Shown: positions 1 to 8,994 of the stretch, in pieces
How positions within the stretch are numbered: the first letter of the stretch is position 1
How the letters are laid out: every line of letters begins with the position of its first letter
NCBI RefSeq assembly: GCF_008868005.1
Contig: NZ_WAAO01000003.1
Coordinates: 620,001-684,000, forward strand
From: Microbacterium algeriense
Lineage (GTDB): Bacteria; Actinomycetota; Actinomycetes; Actinomycetales; Microbacteriaceae
Length of the DNA: 64,000 nucleotides
Reading direction: 5' to 3'
Notes under the pieces: model-generated
What the model was told of the DNA's origin: nothing
The model's input: the letters and a program-made list of their open reading frames with translations, nothing else
Databases searched by the model: none
Position numbers and translations under genes: made by a program

Positions 1-318
1 ATGAGCGAGGTGCTCTACGCCTTCACCTCGGCCTCGAACAACAACGGCTCCGCGTTCGCCGGACTCACCGCGAACACCCCGTGGTTCAACACCGCCCTCG
101 GTATCGCGATGCTGCTCGGCCGGTTCCTGCCGATCGTGCTCGTGCTGGCCCTTGCCGGCTCGTTCGCGGCGCAGGAGCGCATCCCCGCCACCTCCGGAAC
201 CCTGCCGACGCACCGACCCCAGTTCGTCGGTCTGCTCCTCACGGTGACGGTCATCGTCACCGCGCTCACCTACTTCCCTGTGCTCGCACTGGGCCCGCTC
301 GCTGAAGGACTCGTCTGA
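1..318 (+). CDS. kdpA: KdpA, potassium-binding subunit of the Kdp K+ ATPase (C-terminal part)
   Basis: This is the last 105 codons of KdpA, the membrane subunit that selects and passes K+ in the KdpFABC pump; the gene begins left of the window. The stretch [20 protein letters not shown] is the conserved block near the KdpA C-terminus. Two hydrophobic segments follow (about residues 35-55 and 75-95). The ATG at position 1 is an internal Met, not a start, because KdpA is normally about 550 residues. kdpB begins 2 bp after the stop, so the two are co-translated. Confidence 0.95.
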   Translation: MSEVLYAFTSASNNNGSAFAGLTANTPWFNTALGIAMLLGRFLPIVLVLALAGSFAAQERIPATSGTLPTHRPQFVGLLLTVTVIVTALTYFPVLALGPLAEGLV

Positions 319-320
319 CC

Positions 321-2525
321 ATGACTCTCATCACCACCCCCTCCGATCCGCATCCCGCGGTCCCTGAGCCCGTCGAAGGGTCGGCACCCGCGGCCGCCCC
401 GCGCTCCTTCGGCTGGTCGCAGCTCGTGCAGGCGCTCCCCGGCGCGCTGCGCAAGCTCAACCCGGCAGCTCTCGTCCGCAACCCCGTCATGCTCCTGGTG
501 TGGGTCGGCGCGGCGTTCACCACGGTGCTCGCGATCGCCGAGCCGTTCCTCGGCGGCCCGTCCGACTCGGGCGGCACCCCGGTGCCCGCCCCCTTCACCT
601 GGGGGATCGCGATCTGGCTGTGGCTGACGGTGCTGTTCGCGAACGTCGCGGAGTCTGTGGCCGAGGGCCGCGGCAAGGCGCAGGCCGCGAGCCTGCGCAA
701 GACCCGCACCAGCACGATGGCCCGCCGCGTGGTCGACTACGACGGCACGACGGATGCGGCGGCCGAGCACGCAGCGACCGCCCAGATCTCGTCGGCCGAG
801 CTGCAGCGCGACGACATCGTGATCGTCACGGCGGGCGAGCTGATCCCCGGCGACGGCGACATCGTCTCGGGCATCGCCACGGTCGACGAGTCGGCCATCA
901 CGGGCGAGAGCGCTCCGGTGATCCGCGAGTCCGGTGGAGACCGCAGTGCGGTGACCGGTGGCACCCGGGTGCTGTCCGACCGGATCGTGGTGCGCATCAC
1001 CTCGAAGCCGGGCGAGACGTTCGTCGACCGCATGATCGCGCTCGTCGAGGGTGCGAGTCGCCAGCGCACCCCCAACGAGATCGCGCTGAACATCCTGCTC
1101 GCGAGCCTGTCGATCATCTTCGTGGTCGTGGTGCTGGCCCTGAACCCGATCGCGTCGTACGCCGCATCCCCCGTCAGCATCCCGGTGCTCATCGCCCTGC
1201 TCGTCTGCCTGATCCCGACCACCATCGGGGCGCTGCTCTCGGCCATCGGCATCGCCGGGATGGACCGGCTCGTGCAGCGCAACGTGCTCGCGATGTCCGG
1301 TCGTGCGGTCGAGGCCGCGGGCGACGTCACCACCCTGCTGCTCGACAAGACGGGCACCATCACGTACGGCAACCGCCGCGCCCACGAGGTGCTGGCTCTT
1401 CCGCGAGTCGATGCGGACGAACTGCTGCGCGTCGCGGCGTTGTCGTCTCTCGCGGACCCCACGCCAGAGGGGGCCTCGATCGTCGAGCTCGCCGCCGCGC
1501 AGGGCATCCGGGTGACAGCCCCCGATGACGCCGTGGTCGTTCCGTTCACGGCACAGACCCGCATGTCGGGGCTCGACCTCGCCGACGGCACGCAGATCCG
1601 CAAGGGTGCCGGCTCCGCTGTGCGCGCCTGGCTCGGACTCGACGGCGACGACCTCGAGCTCACGAGCCGCACCGACGCCGTGGCCGAGAGCGGCGGCACG
1701 CCCCTGGTCGTCGCGGTCAAGGGCCCTTCGACAAGCTCAGGGACCCATCCTGACTGGGTCGCTGAGCCTGTCGAAGCGCCGGACGCCCGCATCCTCGGCG
1801 TCGTGCACCTCAAGGACATCGTGAAGGACGGCCTGCGCGAACGCTTCGACGAACTGCGGGCGATGGGCATCCGCACCGTCATGATCACGGGCGACAACCC
1901 GCTCACGGCCGCCGCCATCGCGAAGGAGGCCGGCGTCGACGACTTCCTCGCCGAAGCCACCCCCGAAGACAAGCTCGACCTCATCCGGCGGGAGCAGGAG
2001 GGAGGGCGCCTGGTCGCGATGACCGGCGACGGCACGAACGATGCCCCCGCCCTCGCGCAGGCCGATGTCGGCGTCGCGATGAACACCGGCACCTCGGCGG
2101 CGAAGGAGGCAGGCAACATGGTCGACCTCGACTCCGACCCCACCAAGCTCATCGACATCGTGCGCATCGGGAAGCAGCTGCTCATCACGCGCGGAGCGCT
2201 CACCACGTTCTCCCTCGCGAACGACATCGCCAAGTACTTCGCGATCATCCCGGCGATGTTCATGGGGGTCTTCCCCGGACTCGCGGCCCTGAACATCATG
2301 CAGCTGCACTCGCCGGCATCCGCTGTCACCAGCGCGATCATCTTCAACGCGATCGTGATCGTGTTCCTGATCCCGCTGGCCCTGCGCGGAGTGAAGTACC
2401 GTCCGGCGAGCGCCTCGCAGATCCTGCAGCGCAACCTGCTGATCTACGGTCTCGGCGGTGTGATCGCCCCGTTCCTCGGCATCAAGCTCATCGACCTCGT
2501 CGTCAGCCTCATCCCGGGCTTCTGA
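321..2525 (+). CDS. kdpB: KdpB, catalytic P-type ATPase subunit of the Kdp K+ pump
   Basis: 734 residues, slightly long for KdpB (about 680). It hydrolyses ATP to drive K+ uptake through KdpA. Visible motifs: the TGES actuator loop, phosphorylation motif DKTGT (Asp near residue 342), and the [10 protein letters not shown] hinge. A GAAGGA just before kdpA ends can serve as ribosome site. Two stretches are foreign to the family. Residues about 13-20 (PEPVEG) and about 469-486 (PSTSSGT ... AEPVEA) are read from a dispersed inverted repeat; the second lies in the nucleotide-binding domain. The frame stays open and catalytic motifs are intact, so the protein is probably functional. Confidence 0.97.
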   Translation: MTLITTPSDPHPAVPEPVEGSAPAAAPRSFGWSQLVQALPGALRKLNPAALVRNPVMLLVWVGAAFTTVLAIAEPFLGGPSDSGGTPVPAPFTWGIAIWLWLTVLFANVAESVAEGRGKAQAASLRKTRTSTMARRVVDYDGTTDAAAEHAATAQISSAELQRDDIVIVTAGELIPGDGDIVSGIATVDESAITGESAPVIRESGGDRSAVTGGTRVLSDRIVVRITSKPGETFVDRMIALVEGASRQRTPNEIALNILLASLSIIFVVVVLALNPIASYAASPVSIPVLIALLVCLIPTTIGALLSAIGIAGMDRLVQRNVLAMSGRAVEAAGDVTTLLLDKTGTITYGNRRAHEVLALPRVDADELLRVAALSSLADPTPEGASIVELAAAQGIRVTAPDDAVVVPFTAQTRMSGLDLADGTQIRKGAGSAVRAWLGLDGDDLELTSRTDAVAESGGTPLVVAVKGPSTSSGTHPDWVAEPVEAPDARILGVVHLKDIVKDGLRERFDELRAMGIRTVMITGDNPLTAAAIAKEAGVDDFLAEATPEDKLDLIRREQEGGRLVAMTGDGTNDAPALAQADVGVAMNTGTSAAKEAGNMVDLDSDPTKLIDIVRIGKQLLITRGALTTFSLANDIAKYFAIIPAMFMGVFPGLAALNIMQLHSPASAVTSAIIFNAIVIVFLIPLALRGVKYRPASASQILQRNLLIYGLGGVIAPFLGIKLIDLVVSLIPGF
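359..380. repeat. Dispersed repeat half-element in kdpB
   Basis: GGTCCCTGAGCCCGTCGAAGGG, one arm of the dispersed inverted repeat, read in frame as PEPVEG near the KdpB N-terminus. Confidence 0.75.
1726..1776. repeat. Dispersed inverted repeat, complete copy within kdpB
   Basis: Arms at 1726-1747 and 1755-1776 (CTTCGACAAGCTCAGGGA... and its near-inverse) pair over 22 bp with about two to three mismatches around a 7-base loop. The element keeps the kdpB frame and adds about 17 residues. Confidence 0.85.
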
Positions 2526-2550
2526 CCCGGCTCGGAAACGGAATCCAGTC

Positions 2551-3177
2551 ATGTCATCCACTCGCACCACCCTCCGCACCACCGGTGTCGCCGTCCGCGC
2601 GATGCTCGTCCTCACCCTCGTACTCGGCGTCGGCTACACGCTCCTGGTCACCGGCGTCGGCCAGCTGCTGCTCCCCTGGCAGGCCAACGGATCGGCGCTC
2701 CCCGACGACAGGGGCAGCGCGCTGATCGGACAGTCCTTCACTTCGACGAGGCTCAGCACAGGCACGGATGCCGACGGGGAGGCGCTCCCGGAGTACTTCC
2801 AGTCACGCCCCTCCGCCGCGGGTGACGGGTACGACGGCGCCGGCTCCAGCGGCAGCAACCTCGGACCCGAGAACGCCGACCTGGTCGCCGCGATCGCGGA
2901 GCGCAAGGCCATGATCGCGGAACGCGAAGGCATCGACCCGTCCGAGGTGCCCGCCGACGCGGTCACCTCCTCGGGGTCGGGTCTCGACCCGCACATCAGC
3001 GTGGCGTACGCCCTGCTGCAGGTGCCGCGCGTAGCCGCGGCCCGCGGGCTGTCCGCGCAGGAGGTGCGCGACCTCGTGGAGTCTAGGATTCAAGGGCGGG
3101 ATCTGGGATTCCTCGGCGAGGAGCGCATCAACGTCGCCGAACTCAACCTCGCGCTCGATGATCGGGAGGGCGAATGA
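2551..3177 (+). CDS. kdpC: KdpC, small subunit of the Kdp K+ pump
   Basis: 208 residues, usual size for KdpC, which stabilises the KdpFABC complex and assists nucleotide binding. It has one N-terminal membrane segment (about residues 12-35) and an extracytoplasmic domain. The conserved blocks RGSALIGQSFTS and DPHISVAYALLQVPRVA are present. A degenerate copy of the dispersed repeat appears to encode STRLSTGT around residues 64-71. The start ATG is preceded by a purine-rich GGAAACGGA. The stop overlaps the kdpD start by 4 bp (ATGA), indicating translational coupling. Confidence 0.95.
   Translation: MSSTRTTLRTTGVAVRAMLVLTLVLGVGYTLLVTGVGQLLLPWQANGSALPDDRGSALIGQSFTSTRLSTGTDADGEALPEYFQSRPSAAGDGYDGAGSSGSNLGPENADLVAAIAERKAMIAEREGIDPSEVPADAVTSSGSGLDPHISVAYALLQVPRVAAARGLSAQEVRDLVESRIQGRDLGFLGEERINVAELNLALDDREGE
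2741..2763. repeat. Decayed dispersed repeat arm in kdpC
   Basis: CTTCGACGAGGCTCAGCACAGG resembles the arm CTTCGACAAGCTCAGGGA with several changes; read as STRLSTG. Confidence 0.5.
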
Positions 3178-5726
3178 CCGGAGAACCGCTCCGTCGACCT
3201 CCGTCGCGTCGCGGTCGGCTCCGGGTGCTGCTCGGGGCCGCGCCCGGCGTCGGCAAGACCTACGAGATGCTCGCCGAGGGACGGCGGATGCTCGACGAAG
3301 GCCATGACGTCGTGATCGCGATCGTGGAGACGCACGACCGCGCTTCGACCAGGGCGCAGACGGTCGGCATCCCCGAGGTTCCCCGGCGCGTCGACACCCA
3401 CCGCGGCATCACTCTGACCGAGCTCGACATCGACGCCGTGCTCGACCGCGCCCCCGAGATCGCCCTCGTCGACGAGCTCGCCCACACGAACGCCCCCGGC
3501 TCCCGCAACGCCAAACGCTGGCAGGACGTGGACGAGCTGCTGGACGCCGGCATCGACGTGGTGACCACGGTCAACGTGCAGCACATCGAGTCTCTGAACG
3601 CCGTGGTCGAAAAGATCACCGGCGTCGCGCAGCAGGAGACGATCCCGGATGCCGTCGTCCGCGCCGCCGACGAGATCGAGGTCGTCGATCTGGCCCCGCA
3701 GACCCTGCGCGATCGGCTCTCGGCAGGACTCGTGTATCCCGCCGAGCGGATCGACGCCGCCCTGTCGAACTACTTCCGCCTGGGCAACCTCACCGCCCTG
3801 CGCGAGCTGGCCCTGCTCTGGCTCGCCGACGAGGTCGACAGCGCACTGCGCAGCTACCGTGCCGAGCAGGGCATCGAGGGGGCGTGGCAGGCCAGGGAGC
3901 GCGTCGTCGTCGCGCTGACCGGAGGCCCGGAGGGTGAGACGCTGATCCGCCGCGGCGCGCGGATCGCCGCCCGCTCAGCCGGGGGCGAGCTGCTCGCCGT
4001 GCACATCTCAGCGCAGGACGGTCTGCGCGACGAGACGCCGGGAGCCCTCGCCGCACAGCGCACGCTCGTGGAGTCCCTCGGCGGCACGTACCACCAGGTC
4101 GTCGGGGACGACATCCCCGGCACGCTCGTCGAGTTCGCCCAGGGAGCGGATGCCACGCAGCTGGTCATCGGCGTGAGCCGCCGCGGTCGCCTCACGGCCG
4201 CGCTCACCGGTCCCGGCATCGGCGCCGAGGTCATCCGCCGGTCGGGCGACATCGACGTGCACATCGTCACGCATGCCGCGGCCGGCGGTCGGATCGCCCT
4301 CCCGCGCATCACCGGCGGCGCGCTCGGCTGGCGGCGACAGGCGCTCGGGTTCGGAGTCGCGCTGGCGATCGGTCCGCTGCTGTCGTGGATCATGTTCACC
4401 TTCCGCAGCCCGGAGTCCATCACGGCCGAGGTGCTGGCGTATCAGCTGCTCGTGGTCGTGGTGGCCCTCATCGGCGGCATCCGTCCCGCTGTGTTCGCCG
4501 CGGTGCTCTCGGGCGTCACGCTGGACTTCCTCTTCGTCGCACCGCTCTTCACGATCACGATCGCGCACCCGCTGCACGTGCTCGCCCTCGCGCTCTACGT
4601 CGTCATCGCGATCCTGGTGAGCATCATCGTCGACCAGGCCGCGCGTCGTGCCCGCACCGCGCAGCGCGCTGCCGCGGAGGCCGAGCTGCTGGCCGCCGTC
4701 GCCGGCAATGTGCTCCGCGGCGACAACGCCGTGCTCGCGCTGGTCAGCCGCACCCGAGAAGCGTTCGGACTCAGCGGCGTGCGGCTGATCGCACCCGACG
4801 GCGAGGTGCTCGCGAGCGACGGCGAGCCCGTGGCCGACGGACGCGCCACGACCATCCCGGTCGGCGTGGTCACGGGCGGCGGTCCCCGCGCCGTGCTGGA
4901 GCTGAACGGCGAACCGCTCGCCGGACCCGAGCGGCGGCTGCTGGATGCGATCGTCGCCCAGCTCTCCGCGGCCATCGAGCACACCGACCTGCGGGCGACC
5001 GCGCGGGAAGCCGAGGCGCTGGCCGAGACCGATCAGGTGCGCAGCGCCCTGCTGTCGGCCGTGAGCCACGATCTGCGACGCCCGCTGGCCTCGGCCGTCG
5101 CGGCCATCGGCGGCCTCCGCGCCGCCCACCGCCTGTCGGCATCCGATCGCGAAGAGCTGCTCGCGACCGCCGACGAGAGTCTCGCGACGCTGTCGACGCT
5201 CGTCACGGATCTGCTCGACGTGAGCCGCGTGCAGGCCGGGGTGCTCGCCGTGTCGTCGTCCCGGATGGATGCCGCCGGCATCGTGCTCGCGGCCGTCGAC
5301 GAGCTGGGCCTCGGCCCCTCCGACGTCGAACTGGCCCTCGACCCCGACCTTCCGCCGCTGCACGCCGACCCCGTGCTGCTCCTGCGCGTGCTGGTCAACG
5401 TGATCGCCAACGCCCACCGGCACGCCCCCGACGGTTCACGCGTCATCGTGTCGACGAGCGCCCTCGGCGACCGCGCCGAGATCCGCATCATCGACCGCGG
5501 AGACGGCGTCTCACCCGAGCGACGCGACCGCATCTTCCAGCCGTTCCAGCGCTTCGGCGACACCGACAACACGACAGGGCTCGGTCTCGGTCTCGCCCTG
5601 TCGCGCGGATTCACCGAGGGCATGGGCGGTACCCTGACACCCGAGGACACCCCGGGCGGGGGCCTCACCATGGTCATCTCCCTGCCGCTGGCTGCAGGAC
5701 CCCGCGACACGGAAGGCTCGGAGTGA
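3174..5726 (+). CDS. kdpD: KdpD, osmosensitive K+ sensor histidine kinase
   Basis: 850 residues, the family's usual length. Order of parts: N-terminal KdpD domain with Walker A GAAPGVGKT near residue 23; a universal-stress-protein-like domain (about 240-365); closely packed hydrophobic segments (about 385-490); a GAF-like region; a HisKA domain with phospho-acceptor His in SAVSHDLRRP (near residue 632); and an HATPase domain with GLGLGLALSRG. Known role: sensing low K+ or turgor and phosphorylating KdpE to switch on the kdp structural genes. It overlaps kdpC by 4 bp and kdpE by 4 bp, so all Kdp proteins share one operon here. Confidence 0.95.
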   Translation: MTGEPLRRPPSRRGRLRVLLGAAPGVGKTYEMLAEGRRMLDEGHDVVIAIVETHDRASTRAQTVGIPEVPRRVDTHRGITLTELDIDAVLDRAPEIALVDELAHTNAPGSRNAKRWQDVDELLDAGIDVVTTVNVQHIESLNAVVEKITGVAQQETIPDAVVRAADEIEVVDLAPQTLRDRLSAGLVYPAERIDAALSNYFRLGNLTALRELALLWLADEVDSALRSYRAEQGIEGAWQARERVVVALTGGPEGETLIRRGARIAARSAGGELLAVHISAQDGLRDETPGALAAQRTLVESLGGTYHQVVGDDIPGTLVEFAQGADATQLVIGVSRRGRLTAALTGPGIGAEVIRRSGDIDVHIVTHAAAGGRIALPRITGGALGWRRQALGFGVALAIGPLLSWIMFTFRSPESITAEVLAYQLLVVVVALIGGIRPAVFAAVLSGVTLDFLFVAPLFTITIAHPLHVLALALYVVIAILVSIIVDQAARRARTAQRAAAEAELLAAVAGNVLRGDNAVLALVSRTREAFGLSGVRLIAPDGEVLASDGEPVADGRATTIPVGVVTGGGPRAVLELNGEPLAGPERRLLDAIVAQLSAAIEHTDLRATAREAEALAETDQVRSALLSAVSHDLRRPLASAVAAIGGLRAAHRLSASDREELLATADESLATLSTLVTDLLDVSRVQAGVLAVSSSRMDAAGIVLAAVDELGLGPSDVELALDPDLPPLHADPVLLLRVLVNVIANAHRHAPDGSRVIVSTSALGDRAEIRIIDRGDGVSPERRDRIFQPFQRFGDTDNTTGLGLGLALSRGFTEGMGGTLTPEDTPGGGLTMVISLPLAAGPRDTEGSE

Positions 5727-6394
5727 AGCTGCTCATCGCCGACGACGACCCGCAGATGGTGCGCGCCCTGCGCATCACCCTCGCCGCACACGGCTACGAC
5801 GTCGTCGTGGCACCGGACGGCGCGGCCGCCATCGCGACCGCCGCCCAGACGCACCCCGACCTCATCATGCTCGACCTCGGCATGCCCCGCCTCGACGGCA
5901 TCGAGGTCATCCAGGCATTGCGCGGATGGACGAACGTGCCGATCATCGTGGTGTCCGGCCGCACCGGCTCCGCCGACAAGGTCGAGGCTCTCGACGCGGG
6001 CGCCGACGACTTCGTGACCAAGCCCTTCCAGGTCGACGAGCTGCTGGCGCGGCTGCGGGCGCTGTCGCGTCGCTCCGTCCCGGCAGGCGGGGAGTCCACG
6101 GTTGCCTTCGGCGACGTCGTCGTCGACCTCGTGACCAAGACCGTCACGCGCGGCGGCACGCGCGTGCACCTGACGCCGACGGAATGGCGGATGCTCGAGC
6201 ACCTGTCCCGGCATCCCGGCGCGCTGGTCACCCGCCAGGATCTGCTGAAGGAGATCTGGGGCAGCGAGCAGGTCTCCGATTCCGGCTACCTGCGCCTGTA
6301 CATGTCGCAGCTGCGGAAGAAGCTCGAGCGGGAGCCCGGAGCGCCCGCCCACCTGCTGACCGAGTCGGGGATGGGCTACCGGCTGGTGCTCTAG
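5723..6394 (+). CDS. kdpE: KdpE, OmpR-family response regulator
   Basis: 223 residues starting at GTG 5723, which overlaps the kdpD stop (GTGA). I chose it because the receiver domain begins at once (KLLIADDDP) and no later start would keep it. Acidic pocket D7-D9, phospho-acceptor D51 and the conserved Lys in TKPFQ are all present. A winged-helix DNA-binding domain follows (LTPTEWRMLEHL, then DSGYLRLYMSQLRKKLE). It is the partner of KdpD and should activate the kdp promoter, which lies outside the window. The 3' end overlaps the convergent TspO-like gene by 4 bp. Confidence 0.95.
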   Translation: MKLLIADDDPQMVRALRITLAAHGYDVVVAPDGAAAIATAAQTHPDLIMLDLGMPRLDGIEVIQALRGWTNVPIIVVSGRTGSADKVEALDAGADDFVTKPFQVDELLARLRALSRRSVPAGGESTVAFGDVVVDLVTKTVTRGGTRVHLTPTEWRMLEHLSRHPGALVTRQDLLKEIWGSEQVSDSGYLRLYMSQLRKKLEREPGAPAHLLTESGMGYRLVL

Positions 6395-7206
6395 CGACCC
6401 AGCGGGGCACGGTCGTGCGCACCGGCGACGCGACGCCGACGGAGTACGGCCACGACACCGGCGAGCACGAGCAGCACCGCGACGACGATCGCCGTCACCG
6501 CGGTGGGCGTGCTCTCGGGCTCGCCCGTCAGCCGACCGACGGCGAGCCAAGCCAAGCCCCAGGCGGTGGCCAGGGCGGGGGCCATGCGCCCGGTGGACCA
6601 CGCCGCCGCGACGCCGATCACCAGCACCACGGCCAGCACGGCGACCGCCCAGACATCGGCGGCCTCGCCCCAGCTCGACGGGGCGATCTGGGTGAGCCAG
6701 GCGGCGGTGTTGGCGACAGTCGCGATCGTGACCCAGCCGAAGTGCAGTCCGTTCGCCCCGTCGGTGAGGATCCGGTCGACGAGGTTGCGGGCCGGGAAGC
6801 GTCCCAGGATCACGATCACCCGAGCGAGGACGGCGACGAGCGCCGCGATGACCAGCACGGTCAGCCACAGCGTCAGGTAGCGAGCGGTGACGAGCCACAG
6901 CCCGTTGAGCACCATGGATGCCGCGATCCATCCGCCCACCGCCTCCTGCCGGGCGTCCTGCCGCTGGGCCGGGAGCGCCTGCCACACGGTGTAGGCGATC
7001 AGTCCGAGGTAGATGAGCGACCAGATCGAGAACGCCGGTCCGGCCGGGGCGAGGTACGACCCCTGGGCCGACAGCGCACCGTTCTGCAGCTCATCGACGG
7101 ACGCGCCGCCGAAGGCCCCTCCGCCGACCGCAGCCGCGATCAGCATGAAGACGGCCGCGGCGATGATGAGCGACTGGCGAGCGATGCCCCTCGTGCGTGA
7201 TTCCAT
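6391..7206 (-). CDS. TspO/MBR-like integral membrane protein
   Basis: 271 residues with about eight hydrophobic segments and an Arg-rich C-terminal tail. The motif PAGPAFSIWSLIYLGL resembles the tryptophan-rich TspO/MBR signature, but the protein is far longer than classical TspO (about 160 residues). It belongs to the extended actinobacterial TspO-related proteins, for which porphyrin or other hydrophobic-ligand binding is inferred rather than shown. The ATG at 7206 precedes a basic stretch and the first membrane segment. A 15-bp perfect palindrome lies about 60 bp upstream, a possible operator. Function is uncertain. Confidence 0.7.
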   Translation of the reverse strand: MESRTRGIARQSLIIAAAVFMLIAAAVGGGAFGGASVDELQNGALSAQGSYLAPAGPAFSIWSLIYLGLIAYTVWQALPAQRQDARQEAVGGWIAASMVLNGLWLVTARYLTLWLTVLVIAALVAVLARVIVILGRFPARNLVDRILTDGANGLHFGWVTIATVANTAAWLTQIAPSSWGEAADVWAVAVLAVVLVIGVAAAWSTGRMAPALATAWGLAWLAVGRLTGEPESTPTAVTAIVVAVLLVLAGVVAVLRRRRVAGAHDRAPLGR

Positions 7207-7267
7207 GCCCCGACCCTAGGTGGCCTCCCCTTCGCCCACACCCGCCTTGACAGCCGACAGCCATGTC

Positions 7268-7290
7268 GCTAACCAGGTTAGCCATATGGC
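7268..7290. promoter_or_regulatory. Adjacent palindromes upstream of the TspO-like gene
   Basis: GCTAACCAGGTTAGC (7268-7282) is a perfect 7-1-7 inverted repeat. It is immediately followed by, and shares two bases with, GCCATATGGC (7281-7290), another perfect palindrome. The pair sits 62-84 bp upstream of the TspO-like start on the minus strand, the right distance for an operator. No regulator gene is adjacent except the TetR, whose own sites look different, so the binding protein is unknown. Confidence 0.45.
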
Positions 7291-7294
7291 TCGA

Positions 7295-7393
7295 GCGGAC
7301 GGATGGCGTGGACAGATGTCGGACGGATGAGCACCCGTCGGGCTGCACGCCGCCGTTTCGCCCGACATCCGTCCGAACGCCCGACATCCGTGC
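7295..7393. repeat. Intergenic repeat family B, copy 1 (GACATCCGTCCG arms)
   Basis: Arms GATGTCGGACGGATG (7315-7329) and CCGACATCCGTCCG (7362-7375), with further half-arms at 7295-7307 and 7380-7393, can fold into alternative stem-loops. The element fills the 214-bp gap between the TspO-like start and the TetR stop. A second copy of the same words lies at 36601-36718. Confidence 0.6.
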
Positions 7394-7420
7394 GGGCGGC
7401 GGTGGGATCAGCGCCGAGGG

Positions 7421-8925
<1,505 letters not shown>

Positions 8926-8933
8926 CCCTCGTT

Positions 8934-8987
8934 CGAATCGCCCGAATGGCCCCGTTTCCCCGGAGATGGGGCCATCCGGGCGATTCG
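8934..8987. terminator. Bidirectional terminator between hydrolase and siderophore genes
   Basis: Arms CGAATCGCCCGAATGGCCCC (8934-8953) and GGGGCCATCCGGGCGATTCG (8968-8987) pair over 20 bp with one mismatch around a 14-base loop. It lies between two convergent transcription units. Confidence 0.8.
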
Positions 8988-8994
8988 GCGCGGG

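Noticed and set aside
737..2434. A 565-codon frame antisense to kdpB
   Set aside because: Ser/Arg/Ala-rich composition without any domain; an expected by-product of high-GC codon usage opposite a strong gene.
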